Shown in pieces: positions 8,228-18,051 of a DNA stretch of 64,000 nt. The translations under genes were made by a program, and so were the position numbers. The stretch lies in assembly GCF_040327995.1 (NCBI RefSeq), contig NZ_JBEPIJ010000006.1:62001-126000 (forward strand), read 5' to 3'. Origin of the DNA: Solimonas thermocellulolyticum (GTDB lineage Bacteria > Pseudomonadota > Gammaproteobacteria > Nevskiales > Nevskiaceae). Under the pieces are notes generated by a model. It was not told the origin of the DNA. It did no database searches and was given only the letters and a program-made list of their open reading frames with translations. The stretch's first letter is position 1. Every line of letters begins with the position of its first letter.

Positions 8228-9327
8228 TCGCGATCATCGGCGGCGGCCCGGCGGGAATAGCGCTCGGAAGGAACCTTGACCGACTGGGAATGCCGTGGAC
8301 TTTGTTTGAGGCTAGAGACCTTGCTTCGACCTGGAAGCGGGCGCCGCCCGAACTGACTGTTCTCAGCCCTTGGTGGACCAACATCCTGTCGGCCCGGTCC
8401 CTTCTCAAGCATTGGCCGCTGAGGAAAGTGCCTGCACGCTTGTATGCCAGCCATCTCGAGGAGCTGGCCCGCGACCTCCGAGGATCGGTCGTAGAGAATA
8501 CTGCAGTAACCCGAATCATGACCGAAGGTGACGGGCGCTGGAGCTTGCTGGATCAAGAAGGACGGCACTTAGGAACATACGACGCGGTAGTCATCGCAAC
8601 TGGGTACTTCTCCAATCCCAAGCCGCCGTGCCCGGACTTTTCGCATGATGGCAGCAGACCCGTCCTTCACGCCGCAGAACTCCGCGACTACGGAAGTTTG
8701 TTGTCGCTCGTCGATGAGCCCGGCTCCAAGGGGCCTGTGCTGGTGGTCGGACGTCGGGTCACCGCTGGGCAGATATTGATCGCCCTCACAGAACGGAACA
8801 TCCCGACCGCGATCAGCCTGCGCTCCGCGACCGAGTACAGGCGCTCCGGAATGGTGGCGTGGCTGCGTGAGATGGCCTACTACGTGTGGGAAGAACTCGA
8901 AGCTTGGCGCCATCCGCGATTACGTCGCAATTCCTATCCCCCGATGGAAGGGGGGCGACTTCGGCGACTCATCGAGTCTGGCCGGATTCCGAAGTTCGGC
9001 GTGCCGCGCACTTTGCGCGATGGCGTTGTTCAGTTCCACGATGGCTCACAGCTCCCGGTCGGAGCCGTCGTCCTTGCCACCGGATACGCTCCGGCCGTGT
9101 GCCCATTTTCGAACGTCGTCGACCTGCAGCCCGATGGGCGCTTTCGTACCGTAGGGGATTACGAATCCATGTGTGCTCCGGGCGTGTATCTGCTCGGCTA
9201 TGACAATCTCTACGATCATCGCAGCCGCTACCTGCGAGGCATCCGTCTCGATGCGCGCCGCCTGGCCCGGCTACTCTATCTTCGCTACTCGGCCTCGGCC
9301 TTATCGCGGACGGGTTCGCTACGCTGA
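8224..9327 (+). CDS. FAD/NAD(P)-dependent oxidoreductase, flavin-containing monooxygenase-like
   Basis: About 367 residues. The FAD motif GGGPAGIAL starts at residue 6, and two ATGY motifs (VVIATGYFSN and VVLATGYAPA) mark the FMO/lysine-hydroxylase-like fold. The second Rossmann site reads VVGRRVTAGQI, a loose form of the NADPH motif. The ATG at 8224 overlaps the upstream stop (ATGA) and is preferred over earlier in-frame starts that lie inside the methyltransferase. An N- or C-oxidation of a sugar amino group is possible in a glycan cluster, but no substrate can be shown. The 3' end overlaps the convergent acyltransferase gene by 43 bases. Confidence 0.75.
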   Translation: MIAIIGGGPAGIALGRNLDRLGMPWTLFEARDLASTWKRAPPELTVLSPWWTNILSARSLLKHWPLRKVPARLYASHLEELARDLRGSVVENTAVTRIMTEGDGRWSLLDQEGRHLGTYDAVVIATGYFSNPKPPCPDFSHDGSRPVLHAAELRDYGSLLSLVDEPGSKGPVLVVGRRVTAGQILIALTERNIPTAISLRSATEYRRSGMVAWLREMAYYVWEELEAWRHPRLRRNSYPPMEGGRLRRLIESGRIPKFGVPRTLRDGVVQFHDGSQLPVGAVVLATGYAPAVCPFSNVVDLQPDGRFRTVGDYESMCAPGVYLLGYDNLYDHRSRYLRGIRLDARRLARLLYLRYSASALSRTGSLR

Positions 9328-10145
9328 CCACGGATTCGATGGCGTAGCGAGTACAGCGCAGCGAATGCTGTCCCGCGCCAGTTCAGTGCCAAGTCGGAAA
9401 CCCAGTCCGTCATTGCCTCCCCGCCCCACATCTGCTTGTACCGCAGGAGGCTGGGATGCGGGGAGTGCAGGAAGTCGAACGACCGCAGCCCGGCGGCACG
9501 GGCGGCTTCCAGCATTCGCAGAAAAAGCAGGTCCGATGCGTACAAGCTGCGCGCCGAGTCCGCATGTGCACCGTGCAGGTATAGCCCCCGGTCTCCATAG
9601 CGCGCACTGCAGACAAACCCCACCACAACACCGTCCTTCTCTGCGACGTATCCCGCCAGCGGTGCCAACGCTTCGAAATAGGCTCTCGTGTAGTGGGCGG
9701 TGCCGCCCTTGCGTTGAACCGTCGATTGATACAAGCGGTGCATGGCCGCGCCATCACCAGCGACTGCAGGGCGGAGATTCAGAGCTGTCCGGCTCAACCG
9801 ATTCTCGGTCCGGCGCCCCTTGTCGAACTGCCGGACATGCCAGCGCTGCAGATCCCTGATGCGACATGCAGAAAGCGGGTAACGAGCGAAAGAGAGGCTA
9901 TCGGAGACTGGTTCGTTCGCCTGAACGCGCAAGGCATGCACGCCCATCTCGCGCGCTATTGTCCTCAGCCGGGCGATCGACATCGGCTGCAAGGCCTCGC
10001 AGCCTGCGACGAAATTCAGGTAGCCGATACGCCAAGGCCCTCGTCTAAAGACGGTTAGCTGAAAACCCTCGTCAAGCGGATAGACCCGAGCAGAGAGCGT
10101 CGATTCGATCAGATCGATCCAGGCTCTGCTCGCAAGATCAAGCAT
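9285..10145 (-). CDS. FemAB/GNAT-type acyltransferase
   Basis: About 286 residues. The C-terminal half fits an acetyltransferase of the FemAB/BioF2-like type: LRPAVAGDGAAMHRLY, then GYVAEKDGVVVGFV, then YASDLLFLRMLEAARAAGLRSFDF and the closing LLRYKQMWGG, where FemAB relatives keep a Lys and a Trp-Gly. It probably transfers an acyl or aminoacyl group to an amino sugar, which would suit an aminotransferase in the same locus. The start at 10145 (ATG of MLDLASRAW) avoids overlap with the upstream glycosyltransferase. It is the last gene of the minus-strand run GT2, methyltransferase, GT4, acyltransferase. Confidence 0.72.
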   Translation of the reverse strand: MLDLASRAWIDLIESTLSARVYPLDEGFQLTVFRRGPWRIGYLNFVAGCEALQPMSIARLRTIAREMGVHALRVQANEPVSDSLSFARYPLSACRIRDLQRWHVRQFDKGRRTENRLSRTALNLRPAVAGDGAAMHRLYQSTVQRKGGTAHYTRAYFEALAPLAGYVAEKDGVVVGFVCSARYGDRGLYLHGAHADSARSLYASDLLFLRMLEAARAAGLRSFDFLHSPHPSLLRYKQMWGGEAMTDWVSDLALNWRGTAFAALYSLRHRIRGQRSEPVRDKAEAE

Positions 10146-10164
10146 GGCGCACTGTGCTCCCACC

Positions 10165-11316
10165 CTACTTGGCGCTTGAGCGCAACACGAGCAGCCTGTC
10201 GACAATGGCAGTAATGGAGAACGCGTGAGCCAACTGCCGGACTCCGGCAGCGAAACGGGGCGCCCCTTCACTGCATGCAACGCCGATGGCTGCCTTGATC
10301 TCCACCGCGCTGGCCTCCTTTGCCAAGACGCCCCCAGTAGGTTCTTTCTGCAACAGCGCTGGCAGATCGCCTACAGGGCTCGCAACTACCGGACATCCGA
10401 GCTTGACTGCATCCGAGAACACCACCGGGATACTCTCGATGCGAGAAGGGATGATCAAGTAATCAGCACGCAGGATGGCCTCCTCGGCTGCGGCTTTGTT
10501 GAGATAGCCGCGCAGCTCGACCGGGCGACCCGCGGCGCGCAGCTCGGCGACGCCTTGTTTCACCAGCCCTTCCAGCGGGCCGCCGCCACAGATTTCGACG
10601 CCCTCGATTCGCTGCCAGTCTTCGCGGGAGAGCAGCTTCAATGCGTCGATCAGCAGATCCACGCCCTTGTTGGGGTGCCAACGGCCGAGGAACAGCAGGC
10701 GGTACGGCGGGGCGGACTTGAGCGGCGCGGTGCGCGTGCGTTCGATGCGCCGGGTACTGGGCAGGAACTCCACCTCGCGCCCTGCTATGCGGCGGGTATC
10801 TTCGGCCAGCGCGAGTCCGTCGGAATAGCACCTTTGCGCGGCGTGGAGTACGCGTCTTAAGTATCCACGAACCACGGGAATGCGCCCGAGCGTCCAGATG
10901 TCACTGCCCAAAGTCCACACCGAGTAAGGCAAGCCGGTCTCGAGCGCGATGCGCCTGGCCCAGTGGCCCGAGGGCAATGCCCAGAGCGCGAGGATATGGG
11001 CGGTCGGCCCGGCGCGCACGGCGGTTCGCGTTGCCCGAAGACCTGCCGCCATGACGCCGGCGATGGCAAGCAGATCTGCTGGTTTCCCGAGCTTGAGCGT
11101 GGACAGTGGCTGTGCGGGTGCGGCATAGCGGAACACGTCCACGCCATCTCCCCACATCTCGCGCGCATCCGACTTCCCCGGGGCCACGACCCGCACGGGC
11201 ACATGCCGGGAGAGCTCTTCCGCCAGATCGGAAACGAACGAACCGGCCGCTTCGCTCCCGTCTCCCGTGAGGGGAAAGGATGTGGTGACGATCACCAGCG
11301 CCCGATCACCGCTCAT
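10165..11316 (-). CDS. Glycosyltransferase family 4 (GT-B)
   Basis: A 383-residue GT4 enzyme. The N-terminal half opens with VIVTTSFPLTGDGSEAAGSFV, a typical acceptor-domain start. The donor domain shows LLFLGRWHPNKGVDLLIDAL, then GPLEGLVKQ, and the conserved EX7E-like stretch IIPSRIESIPVVFSDAVKLGCPVVA. It moves a sugar from a nucleotide donor to a growing glycan on the cytoplasmic face. The ATG at 11316 overlaps the stop of the upstream methyltransferase by ATGA, so the two are translationally coupled. A longer in-frame start at 11388 would lie inside that gene and is rejected. Donor and linkage are not predictable here. Confidence 0.88.
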   Translation of the reverse strand: MSGDRALVIVTTSFPLTGDGSEAAGSFVSDLAEELSRHVPVRVVAPGKSDAREMWGDGVDVFRYAAPAQPLSTLKLGKPADLLAIAGVMAAGLRATRTAVRAGPTAHILALWALPSGHWARRIALETGLPYSVWTLGSDIWTLGRIPVVRGYLRRVLHAAQRCYSDGLALAEDTRRIAGREVEFLPSTRRIERTRTAPLKSAPPYRLLFLGRWHPNKGVDLLIDALKLLSREDWQRIEGVEICGGGPLEGLVKQGVAELRAAGRPVELRGYLNKAAAEEAILRADYLIIPSRIESIPVVFSDAVKLGCPVVASPVGDLPALLQKEPTGGVLAKEASAVEIKAAIGVACSEGAPRFAAGVRQLAHAFSITAIVDRLLVLRSSAK

Positions 11317-12035
11317 CGCTTGGTCGCCCTGACGAAGTAACCGGCCGTGACGGCCGGCCAGGCCGGGAGGAAGCGCCCCGCCAACCACGCTCCAATGTTG
11401 AGGAGCGGCACCGCGACGGCGATCGCCGGCACGAATACCACCGCCGGGCTACGGCGACGCAGTGCCTCGATCGCCATGCCTCCGAGCGCCAGGCAGGCCA
11501 GCAAGCCTGCGGTCTCTGCGGAGCCCAGTCGCGGCTCCAAGCGCTCTACCAGGAAGCCGCACGCCTCTAGGTCGCGCCGCAGCCCATGCGCCGTGTAGCG
11601 CTGGTAATCATGGGGGGCATCGTGAATGGGGTACAGGAACGGGATCGTCAGCAAAAGGCATCCGCCGGGCCTGAGCACACGCCCCGCCTCGCTCAAGGCC
11701 TCGCGCGGGAACCGCAAGTGCTCGACCACCTCGAACAAGGTCACCACATCCACGCTCGAGCTGGCAAACGGCAGACGGGCCGCATCGGCGAACACGCAGG
11801 GGCGCGCGTGATAGAGCGCCTCTCCGGTGGGCGGGTAGTCCAAGCCCAGGTACTGAACCCCCGGAGCAAGGGCGTGCTCGACCCACCGGTCTGCGCAGCC
11901 GATGTCAAGAAGCCGGCACGGCGGCAACTCGCGCAGTAAAACGAGCTCCGGTCCGGCTCCTGCCAGCAACCACTGCGGATGCAGCGGCGTCCGGCGCAGG
12001 GCGCCCAGATATCTGCGCAGGACGTGCGGCAGCAC
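11313..12035 (-). CDS. Class I SAM methyltransferase with C-terminal membrane segment
   Basis: A 240-residue protein. SAM motif I is CRLLDIGCADRWVEHAL and the post-I region is DVVTLFEVVEHLRFPREALSE. VLRPGGCLLLTIPF is the motif common to methyltransferase family 11. The last 60 residues hold one or two hydrophobic stretches (AVVFVPAIAVAVPLLNIGAWLA), so it may be membrane-bound. The start is GTG at 12035, two bases after the stop of the GT2 gene, and the stop overlaps the GT4 start. This spacing makes it part of a tight minus-strand operon. The acceptor could be a sugar, a lipid or a terminal glycan residue. Confidence 0.8.
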   Translation of the reverse strand: MLPHVLRRYLGALRRTPLHPQWLLAGAGPELVLLRELPPCRLLDIGCADRWVEHALAPGVQYLGLDYPPTGEALYHARPCVFADAARLPFASSSVDVVTLFEVVEHLRFPREALSEAGRVLRPGGCLLLTIPFLYPIHDAPHDYQRYTAHGLRRDLEACGFLVERLEPRLGSAETAGLLACLALGGMAIEALRRRSPAVVFVPAIAVAVPLLNIGAWLAGRFLPAWPAVTAGYFVRATKR

Positions 12036-12037
12036 GC

Positions 12038-12916
12038 TCAGTTCCTCGATTCGCTATAGACCAAAGCCGTGATCTGCTCCGACACCAGGCCGATCAGAAA
12101 GACGATCACCGCGGCGCTGAACAGCAGCACGCTCATGTTGGTGAACCGGCCCGCGGTGAAGTAGGTGTATCCGTAATACCCGAGCCCGAGCGCGAAGAAG
12201 GCGCTGGCCACGGGTGCGAAGAGCTTGATCGGGCTGTAGAGGGTGGCGATCTTGAAGATGATCAAGAGAAAGCGCAGGCCGTCGCGTAAAGGGCGCACGT
12301 GGCTCGCGCTGCCCACGCGCCGGTAGACGGGGATCGGCTCGTAGGCCACGGGATAGGCGTTGCGCAGAAACGCCATGGTGATCGTCGTCGGATACGAGAA
12401 TCCGTTCGGCAGCAGGTACAGGAACTCACGGAACTTGTCGGCGCGCACCACGCGAAAGCCGGACGTGAGGTCACGGATGGCAAAGCCGGTCATCCAGCTC
12501 GCGAGCCAGTTGTAGAACGCGTTGGCGAGGCCGCGCTGCACGCTGGCCTGGCCGTCGCGGCCGCGGGCGCCGACGACCATGTCGAAGCCTTCGTCGAGCC
12601 GGTCCAGCAGTCTTTGGATCAGCGCGGGATCGTGCTGGCCGTCGGCGTCCATGAAGACCAGGCGCTCGCCGCTGGCGGCGCGCGCCCCACGTTTGATGGC
12701 CGCGCCGTTGCCCATCGAGTACGGCGTCGCGAGGCGCCGGACGCCGTGACGCGCGCACACCGCGGCGGTGTCGTCGGTGGAACCGTCGTCGACGACGATG
12801 ATCTCGGCCTCGGGGTGCAGCGCGCGCAGCTTGGGCAGCAGCGCGGTCAGGGCCGGGGCTTCGTTCTTCGCGGGCAGGATGATGCTGAGGGTGGACACGT
12901 TGCGAACTCGGCGCAT
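12038..12916 (-). CDS. Glycosyltransferase family 2 with two C-terminal membrane helices (DPM1/GtrB-like)
   Basis: A 292-residue GT-A enzyme. STLSIILPAKNEAPALTALL is the donor-site start, IIVVDDGSTDDTA carries the first Asp pair, and FMDADGQHDP is the DXD motif. KRGARAASGERL and RDLTSGFRVVRAD are typical of polyprenyl-phosphate glycosyltransferases. Two membrane helices lie in the last 90 residues (KLFAPVASAFFALGLGYYGY and VLLFSAAVIVFLIGLVSEQI). Known relatives make undecaprenyl- or dolichyl-phosphate sugars that serve as lumenal donors for GT-C enzymes, which would suit the GT-C-like protein at 3302-5248. It starts the minus-strand operon and is divergent from pilB. Confidence 0.87.
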   Translation of the reverse strand: MRRVRNVSTLSIILPAKNEAPALTALLPKLRALHPEAEIIVVDDGSTDDTAAVCARHGVRRLATPYSMGNGAAIKRGARAASGERLVFMDADGQHDPALIQRLLDRLDEGFDMVVGARGRDGQASVQRGLANAFYNWLASWMTGFAIRDLTSGFRVVRADKFREFLYLLPNGFSYPTTITMAFLRNAYPVAYEPIPVYRRVGSASHVRPLRDGLRFLLIIFKIATLYSPIKLFAPVASAFFALGLGYYGYTYFTAGRFTNMSVLLFSAAVIVFLIGLVSEQITALVYSESRN

Positions 12917-13065
12917 GGCGCAAGGGGCGCCGGCAAGTGTAGTGTGTCCCGCGCGCGCGCGCCCCGACCGCCTGCGGCCCGTATCGCCGCGGCCGTCCCC
13001 CGACCGATTGACTCGTCCACGTGAGCTCCTATAGTGGGCCGAGTCATTGCCTTCAGACCTGCTGC

Positions 13066-14799
<1,734 letters not shown>

Positions 14800-14903
14800 T
14801 GGGTGACGGATGGGCCACCGAGCCGCCTGCGCCTGCGCGGCACCGCGCGCGCGTCCGGCTTATGATTCCGACGGTGAACACGTCCAGCTAGCAGGGAGCG
14901 ACG

Positions 14904-16133
14904 ATGGCGCAGGCAGTGGCGACCAAGACGGTCAAGGAAGCGATTTACCGCTGGGAAGGCCTGGACCGTAAGGGCAATCGCGTCAAAGGCCAGTCTCAGG
15001 GGCCGTCGGACAACTTCATCAAGCAGCAGTTGCGCAGGCAGGGCATCGTGCCGGTGTCGGTGCGCAAGCAGTCGGCCCTGCTGGGGCCGCGCAAGAAAAA
15101 GGTCACGGCGGGCGACATCGCAATCTTTCTGCGCCAGATGGCGACGATGATGAGCGCGGGCGTGCCGCTGGTGCAGTCGCTGGAGATCGTCGGCCGCGGC
15201 CACGACAACCCGAGCGTCGGCGAGATGATCATGGGCATCAAGGCCCACATCGAGGCGGGCAATTCTTTTGCGTCGGCGCTGGGCCAGTTCCCCCTGCACT
15301 TCGACGACCTGGTCGTCAACCTGGTCGATGCCGGCGAAAAGTCGGGTACGCTGGAAACCCTGCTGGACAAGGTGGCGACGTACAAGGAAAAGACCGAGGC
15401 CATCAAAAAGAAAGTCAAGAAGGCCCTGACCTATCCCACCGCGGTGATCGTCGTCGCCTTCATCGTGACGGGCATCTTGTTGTACTTCGTCGTGCCGCAG
15501 TTCCAGGAGCTGTTCCAAGGCTTCGGCGCCGACCTGCCGGCGTTCACGATCATGGTCATCAATCTGTCCAAGTTCGTACAGGCCAAGTGGTGGCTCATGC
15601 TGGGCATCATCGGCGGCACGGGCTTCGCACTGTTCGAGGCCAACCGGCGTTCGGCACGTTTCCGCAAGTTCAAGGATCGGGTCTTGCTCAAGGTCCCGGT
15701 GTTGGGCGACATCCTCTACAAGTCGGCCGTCGCCCGCTACGCCCGCACGCTGTCCACGATGTTCGCCGCCGGCGTGCCTCTGGTCGAGGCCATGCCTCCG
15801 GTCGCCAAGGCAACCGGCAACATCGTGTTCCAAGACGCGGTGATGACGATGCGCGACCAGGTCGCAACCGGTCAGCAATTGCAGCTCGCGATGCAGCAGT
15901 CCGGCCTGTTTCCGAACATGGCCACGCAGATGATCGCCATCGGCGAGGAGTCGGGTTCGCTCGATGCGATGTGCGCCAAGGTCGCGGATTTCTACGAGGC
16001 GGAGGTGGACAACCTGGTCGATGCGCTGTCCAGTCTGCTGGAACCGATGATCATGTCCATCCTCGGCGTGCTGGTGGGCGGCCTCGTCGTGGCCATGTAT
16101 CTGCCGATCTTCAAGCTCGGTCAGGCCATTTGA
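14904..16133 (+). CDS. pilC: Type IV pilus inner-membrane platform protein PilC
   Basis: A 409-residue platform protein with two GspF domains (roughly residues 75-195 and 275-400). Marks are IAIFLRQMATMMSAGVPLVQSLEIVGRG in the first repeat and YARTLSTMFAAGVPLVEAMPPVAKATGN in the second. Membrane helices are at ALTYPTAVIVVAFIVTGILLYFVV and near the C-terminus in MIMSILGVLVGGLVVAMYLPIF. It connects the PilB motor to the growing pilus. Start ATG 14904 is preceded by AGGGAGCGACG, a good ribosome site. It lies in a pilB-pilC-pilD run typical of Pseudomonas- and Xanthomonas-like species. Confidence 0.96.
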   Translation: MAQAVATKTVKEAIYRWEGLDRKGNRVKGQSQGPSDNFIKQQLRRQGIVPVSVRKQSALLGPRKKKVTAGDIAIFLRQMATMMSAGVPLVQSLEIVGRGHDNPSVGEMIMGIKAHIEAGNSFASALGQFPLHFDDLVVNLVDAGEKSGTLETLLDKVATYKEKTEAIKKKVKKALTYPTAVIVVAFIVTGILLYFVVPQFQELFQGFGADLPAFTIMVINLSKFVQAKWWLMLGIIGGTGFALFEANRRSARFRKFKDRVLLKVPVLGDILYKSAVARYARTLSTMFAAGVPLVEAMPPVAKATGNIVFQDAVMTMRDQVATGQQLQLAMQQSGLFPNMATQMIAIGEESGSLDAMCAKVADFYEAEVDNLVDALSSLLEPMIMSILGVLVGGLVVAMYLPIFKLGQAI

Positions 16134-16329
16134 GCGCGGCGACGCTCCGCGAACCCGTGTCGGCCGTAAGCACGAGCGCCGGCGCACGGCGGGCCGGCAG
16201 GGGCGCTGCCGGTGTCTGCCCGGCTCCGACTTCGAAGCGACGCTGCATCCGCGGGCGCAATGTGCGGCTACCGTCGGCCTGGACGCGGTGTGCGCGCCGC
16301 CGAGGCGCTGCGAGAGGACTTCGAATCTC

Positions 16330-17175
16330 ATGACCTTGATCGATGCGCTGCGCACCCACCCCGGCCTGTTGATATTCACGTGTGTGCTGCTCGGCCTGAT
16401 CGTCGGCAGCTTTCTCAACGTGGTGATCCTGCGTCTGCCGCGGATGATGGAAATGGCCTGGCGTCGCGAGGCGCGGGAGCTGCTGGCATTGCCGGCGGCG
16501 GATGAGCCGCCGCTGTCGCTGCTCAAGCCGGCGTCCACTTGCCCGCAATGCGGGGTGGCGATCAAACCGTGGCACAACGTGCCGATTCTCGGCTGGCTGT
16601 GGCTGCGCGGCCGCTGCGCGAATTGTCGGGCGCAGATCTCGGTGCAGTATCCGCTGGTGGAGCTGGCCTCCGGCGTGCTCGCGGGCTTGTGCGCGCTCGA
16701 GTTCGGCTGGAGCGTGCAGCTCGCGGCGGCGCTGGTGTTTTCGTGGGTGCTGCTGGCGCTGGCGGTGATCGACCTGCGCACGAGCCTGCTGCCGGATGAT
16801 CTGACACTGCCGCTGTTGTGGCTGGGCCTTCTGCTCAGCCTGCTGCCGGTGTTCGCGACGCCCGAGGCCGCGATCATCGGCGCCGCCGCCGGCTATCTGA
16901 GCCTGTGGAGCGTGTTCCAGTTGTTCAAGCTCGTCACCGGCAAGGAGGGCATGGGCTATGGCGACTTCAAACTGCTCGCGGCGATCGGCGCCTGGCTCGG
17001 CGCCTCGGCGTTGCCGATGGTGATTCTGCTCTCGTCTTTGGTCGGCGCGGTGATCGGCATTGGCATGATCGCGTTCATGCGCCACGACCGGCGCGTGCCG
17101 ATCCCGTTCGGGCCTTATCTCGCCGCGGCGGGCTGGCTGGGGATGATGTACGCAGATGCGCTTGAGGGGATGTAA
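16330..17175 (+). CDS. pilD: Prepilin peptidase PilD
   Basis: A 281-residue bifunctional peptidase and N-methyltransferase. The zinc-type Cys tetrad is in CPQCG (residue 71 on) and CANCR (residue 96 on). Catalytic aspartates lie in AVIDLRTSLLPDD and in GYGDFKLLAAIGAWLG, which is the signature of family A24. About seven to eight membrane helices are seen. The ATG at 16330 starts MTLIDALRTHPGLLI, ahead of the first membrane helix; earlier in-frame starts are not membrane-like. It processes both pilins in this window. Unlike many relatives, coaE does not follow: the next gene is convergent. Confidence 0.95.
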   Translation: MTLIDALRTHPGLLIFTCVLLGLIVGSFLNVVILRLPRMMEMAWRREARELLALPAADEPPLSLLKPASTCPQCGVAIKPWHNVPILGWLWLRGRCANCRAQISVQYPLVELASGVLAGLCALEFGWSVQLAAALVFSWVLLALAVIDLRTSLLPDDLTLPLLWLGLLLSLLPVFATPEAAIIGAAAGYLSLWSVFQLFKLVTGKEGMGYGDFKLLAAIGAWLGASALPMVILLSSLVGAVIGIGMIAFMRHDRRVPIPFGPYLAAAGWLGMMYADALEGM

Positions 17176-17318
17176 TTGAGCAGCGTGGGGTTGTAGGGCC
17201 AGCGTGATGCGCCTGACGCTGCTCTGGCGAGCATTGCTCAAGCCGGACCTGGCGCAACGACACCGCCGTGGTTGATCGCTTGCCCGGCCATCCGCGGACG
17301 GGCGCTCGGAGCCATAGA

Positions 17319-17338
17319 CGATGCCATTCAAGGCATCG
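17319..17338 (+). other. Small hairpin between pilD and the convergent glycosylase gene
   Basis: CGATGCC, loop ATTCAA, GGCATCG: a 7-bp perfect stem near the end of the 177-base gap between two convergent genes. There is no T-tract on either side, so a termination role is only possible. The loop sequence ATTCAA is the same as in the terminator hairpins near tRNA-Ser at 54.6-54.8 kb. Confidence 0.3.
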
Positions 17339-17352
17339 CCAAAGCACGGCTC

Positions 17353-17991
17353 CTAAGCCCAGGTCTGCGTCACCGGATCGGCGTGGCGCCACAGATACCA
17401 GCTCGCCACGGAGCGGTAAGGCGCCCACTGGCGGGTGATACTCAGCGTTCTGCGGTCGGAAAGCTTGCGACCCTTGCCGTAGAGCTGGTCGACGCCGCGG
17501 CGCAGGCCGACGTCGTCCATCGCGAACAGGTCGAGCCGGTGCAGCGCGAAGATCAGGAACATCTCCGCGGTCCAGCGCCCGATGCCGGGCAGCGCATCGA
17601 GCAGCTCGATCGCCGCCTCGTCGTCCAGGCGCTTGAGACGCGCGAAGTCGAGCGCACCGCTCGCCGTCTGCGCACCGAGGAACTGCAGCCACTTGGCCTT
17701 GGATTGTGACAGGCCGCAGGCGCGCAGCGCGCCGATCTGGGCCGTCGCCAGACGCTCGGCAGAGATGCGACCGCGTTCGCCGAAGGCGGCGACGATACGG
17801 GCCTGGATGGTGTCGGCCGCGCGGCTGGAAATCTGCTGGCTGATGATCGAGGCGCATAGCACCTGGAAGGGCTCGCGCCGCTTCGCGGCGAGACCGCAGG
17901 GACCATAGCGCTCGATCAGCGTGCGCATCACTGGGTCGCGGTCGGCGAGGTGCCGCTCGGCCTCGCGCAAACGCGCCTCGATCGAGGACAT
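17353..17991 (-). CDS. DNA-3-methyladenine glycosylase II family (HhH-GPD)
   Basis: A 212-residue base-excision glycosylase that removes alkylated purines. The helix-hairpin-helix is LPGIGRWTAEMFLIFAL, followed by the catalytic Asp in DLFAMDDVGLRRG. The upstream FQVLCASIISQQISSRAADTI segment is the conserved HhH-GPD start. It lacks the N-terminal domain of E. coli AlkA, as do the shorter 200-230 residue versions. It is minus-strand, just downstream of the porin gene but separated by a strong hairpin, so it is probably expressed on its own. Confidence 0.9.
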   Translation of the reverse strand: MSSIEARLREAERHLADRDPVMRTLIERYGPCGLAAKRREPFQVLCASIISQQISSRAADTIQARIVAAFGERGRISAERLATAQIGALRACGLSQSKAKWLQFLGAQTASGALDFARLKRLDDEAAIELLDALPGIGRWTAEMFLIFALHRLDLFAMDDVGLRRGVDQLYGKGRKLSDRRTLSITRQWAPYRSVASWYLWRHADPVTQTWA

Positions 17992-18013
17992 GCGGGTTCC
18001 CCGAGCGACGGCA

Positions 18014-18037
18014 GCGCCCCGGCCTTTGCCGGGGCGC
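18014..18037 (-). terminator. Strong GC-rich hairpin after the porin gene
   Basis: A 10-bp perfect stem (GCGCCCCGGC / GCCGGGGCGC) with a 4-base loop, 15 bases after the porin stop codon on the minus strand and just before the glycosylase start. No T-run follows, so it is terminator-like rather than classical; it could also protect the porin mRNA 3' end. Confidence 0.5.
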
Positions 18038-18051
18038 CGCTGCGCAGGACC

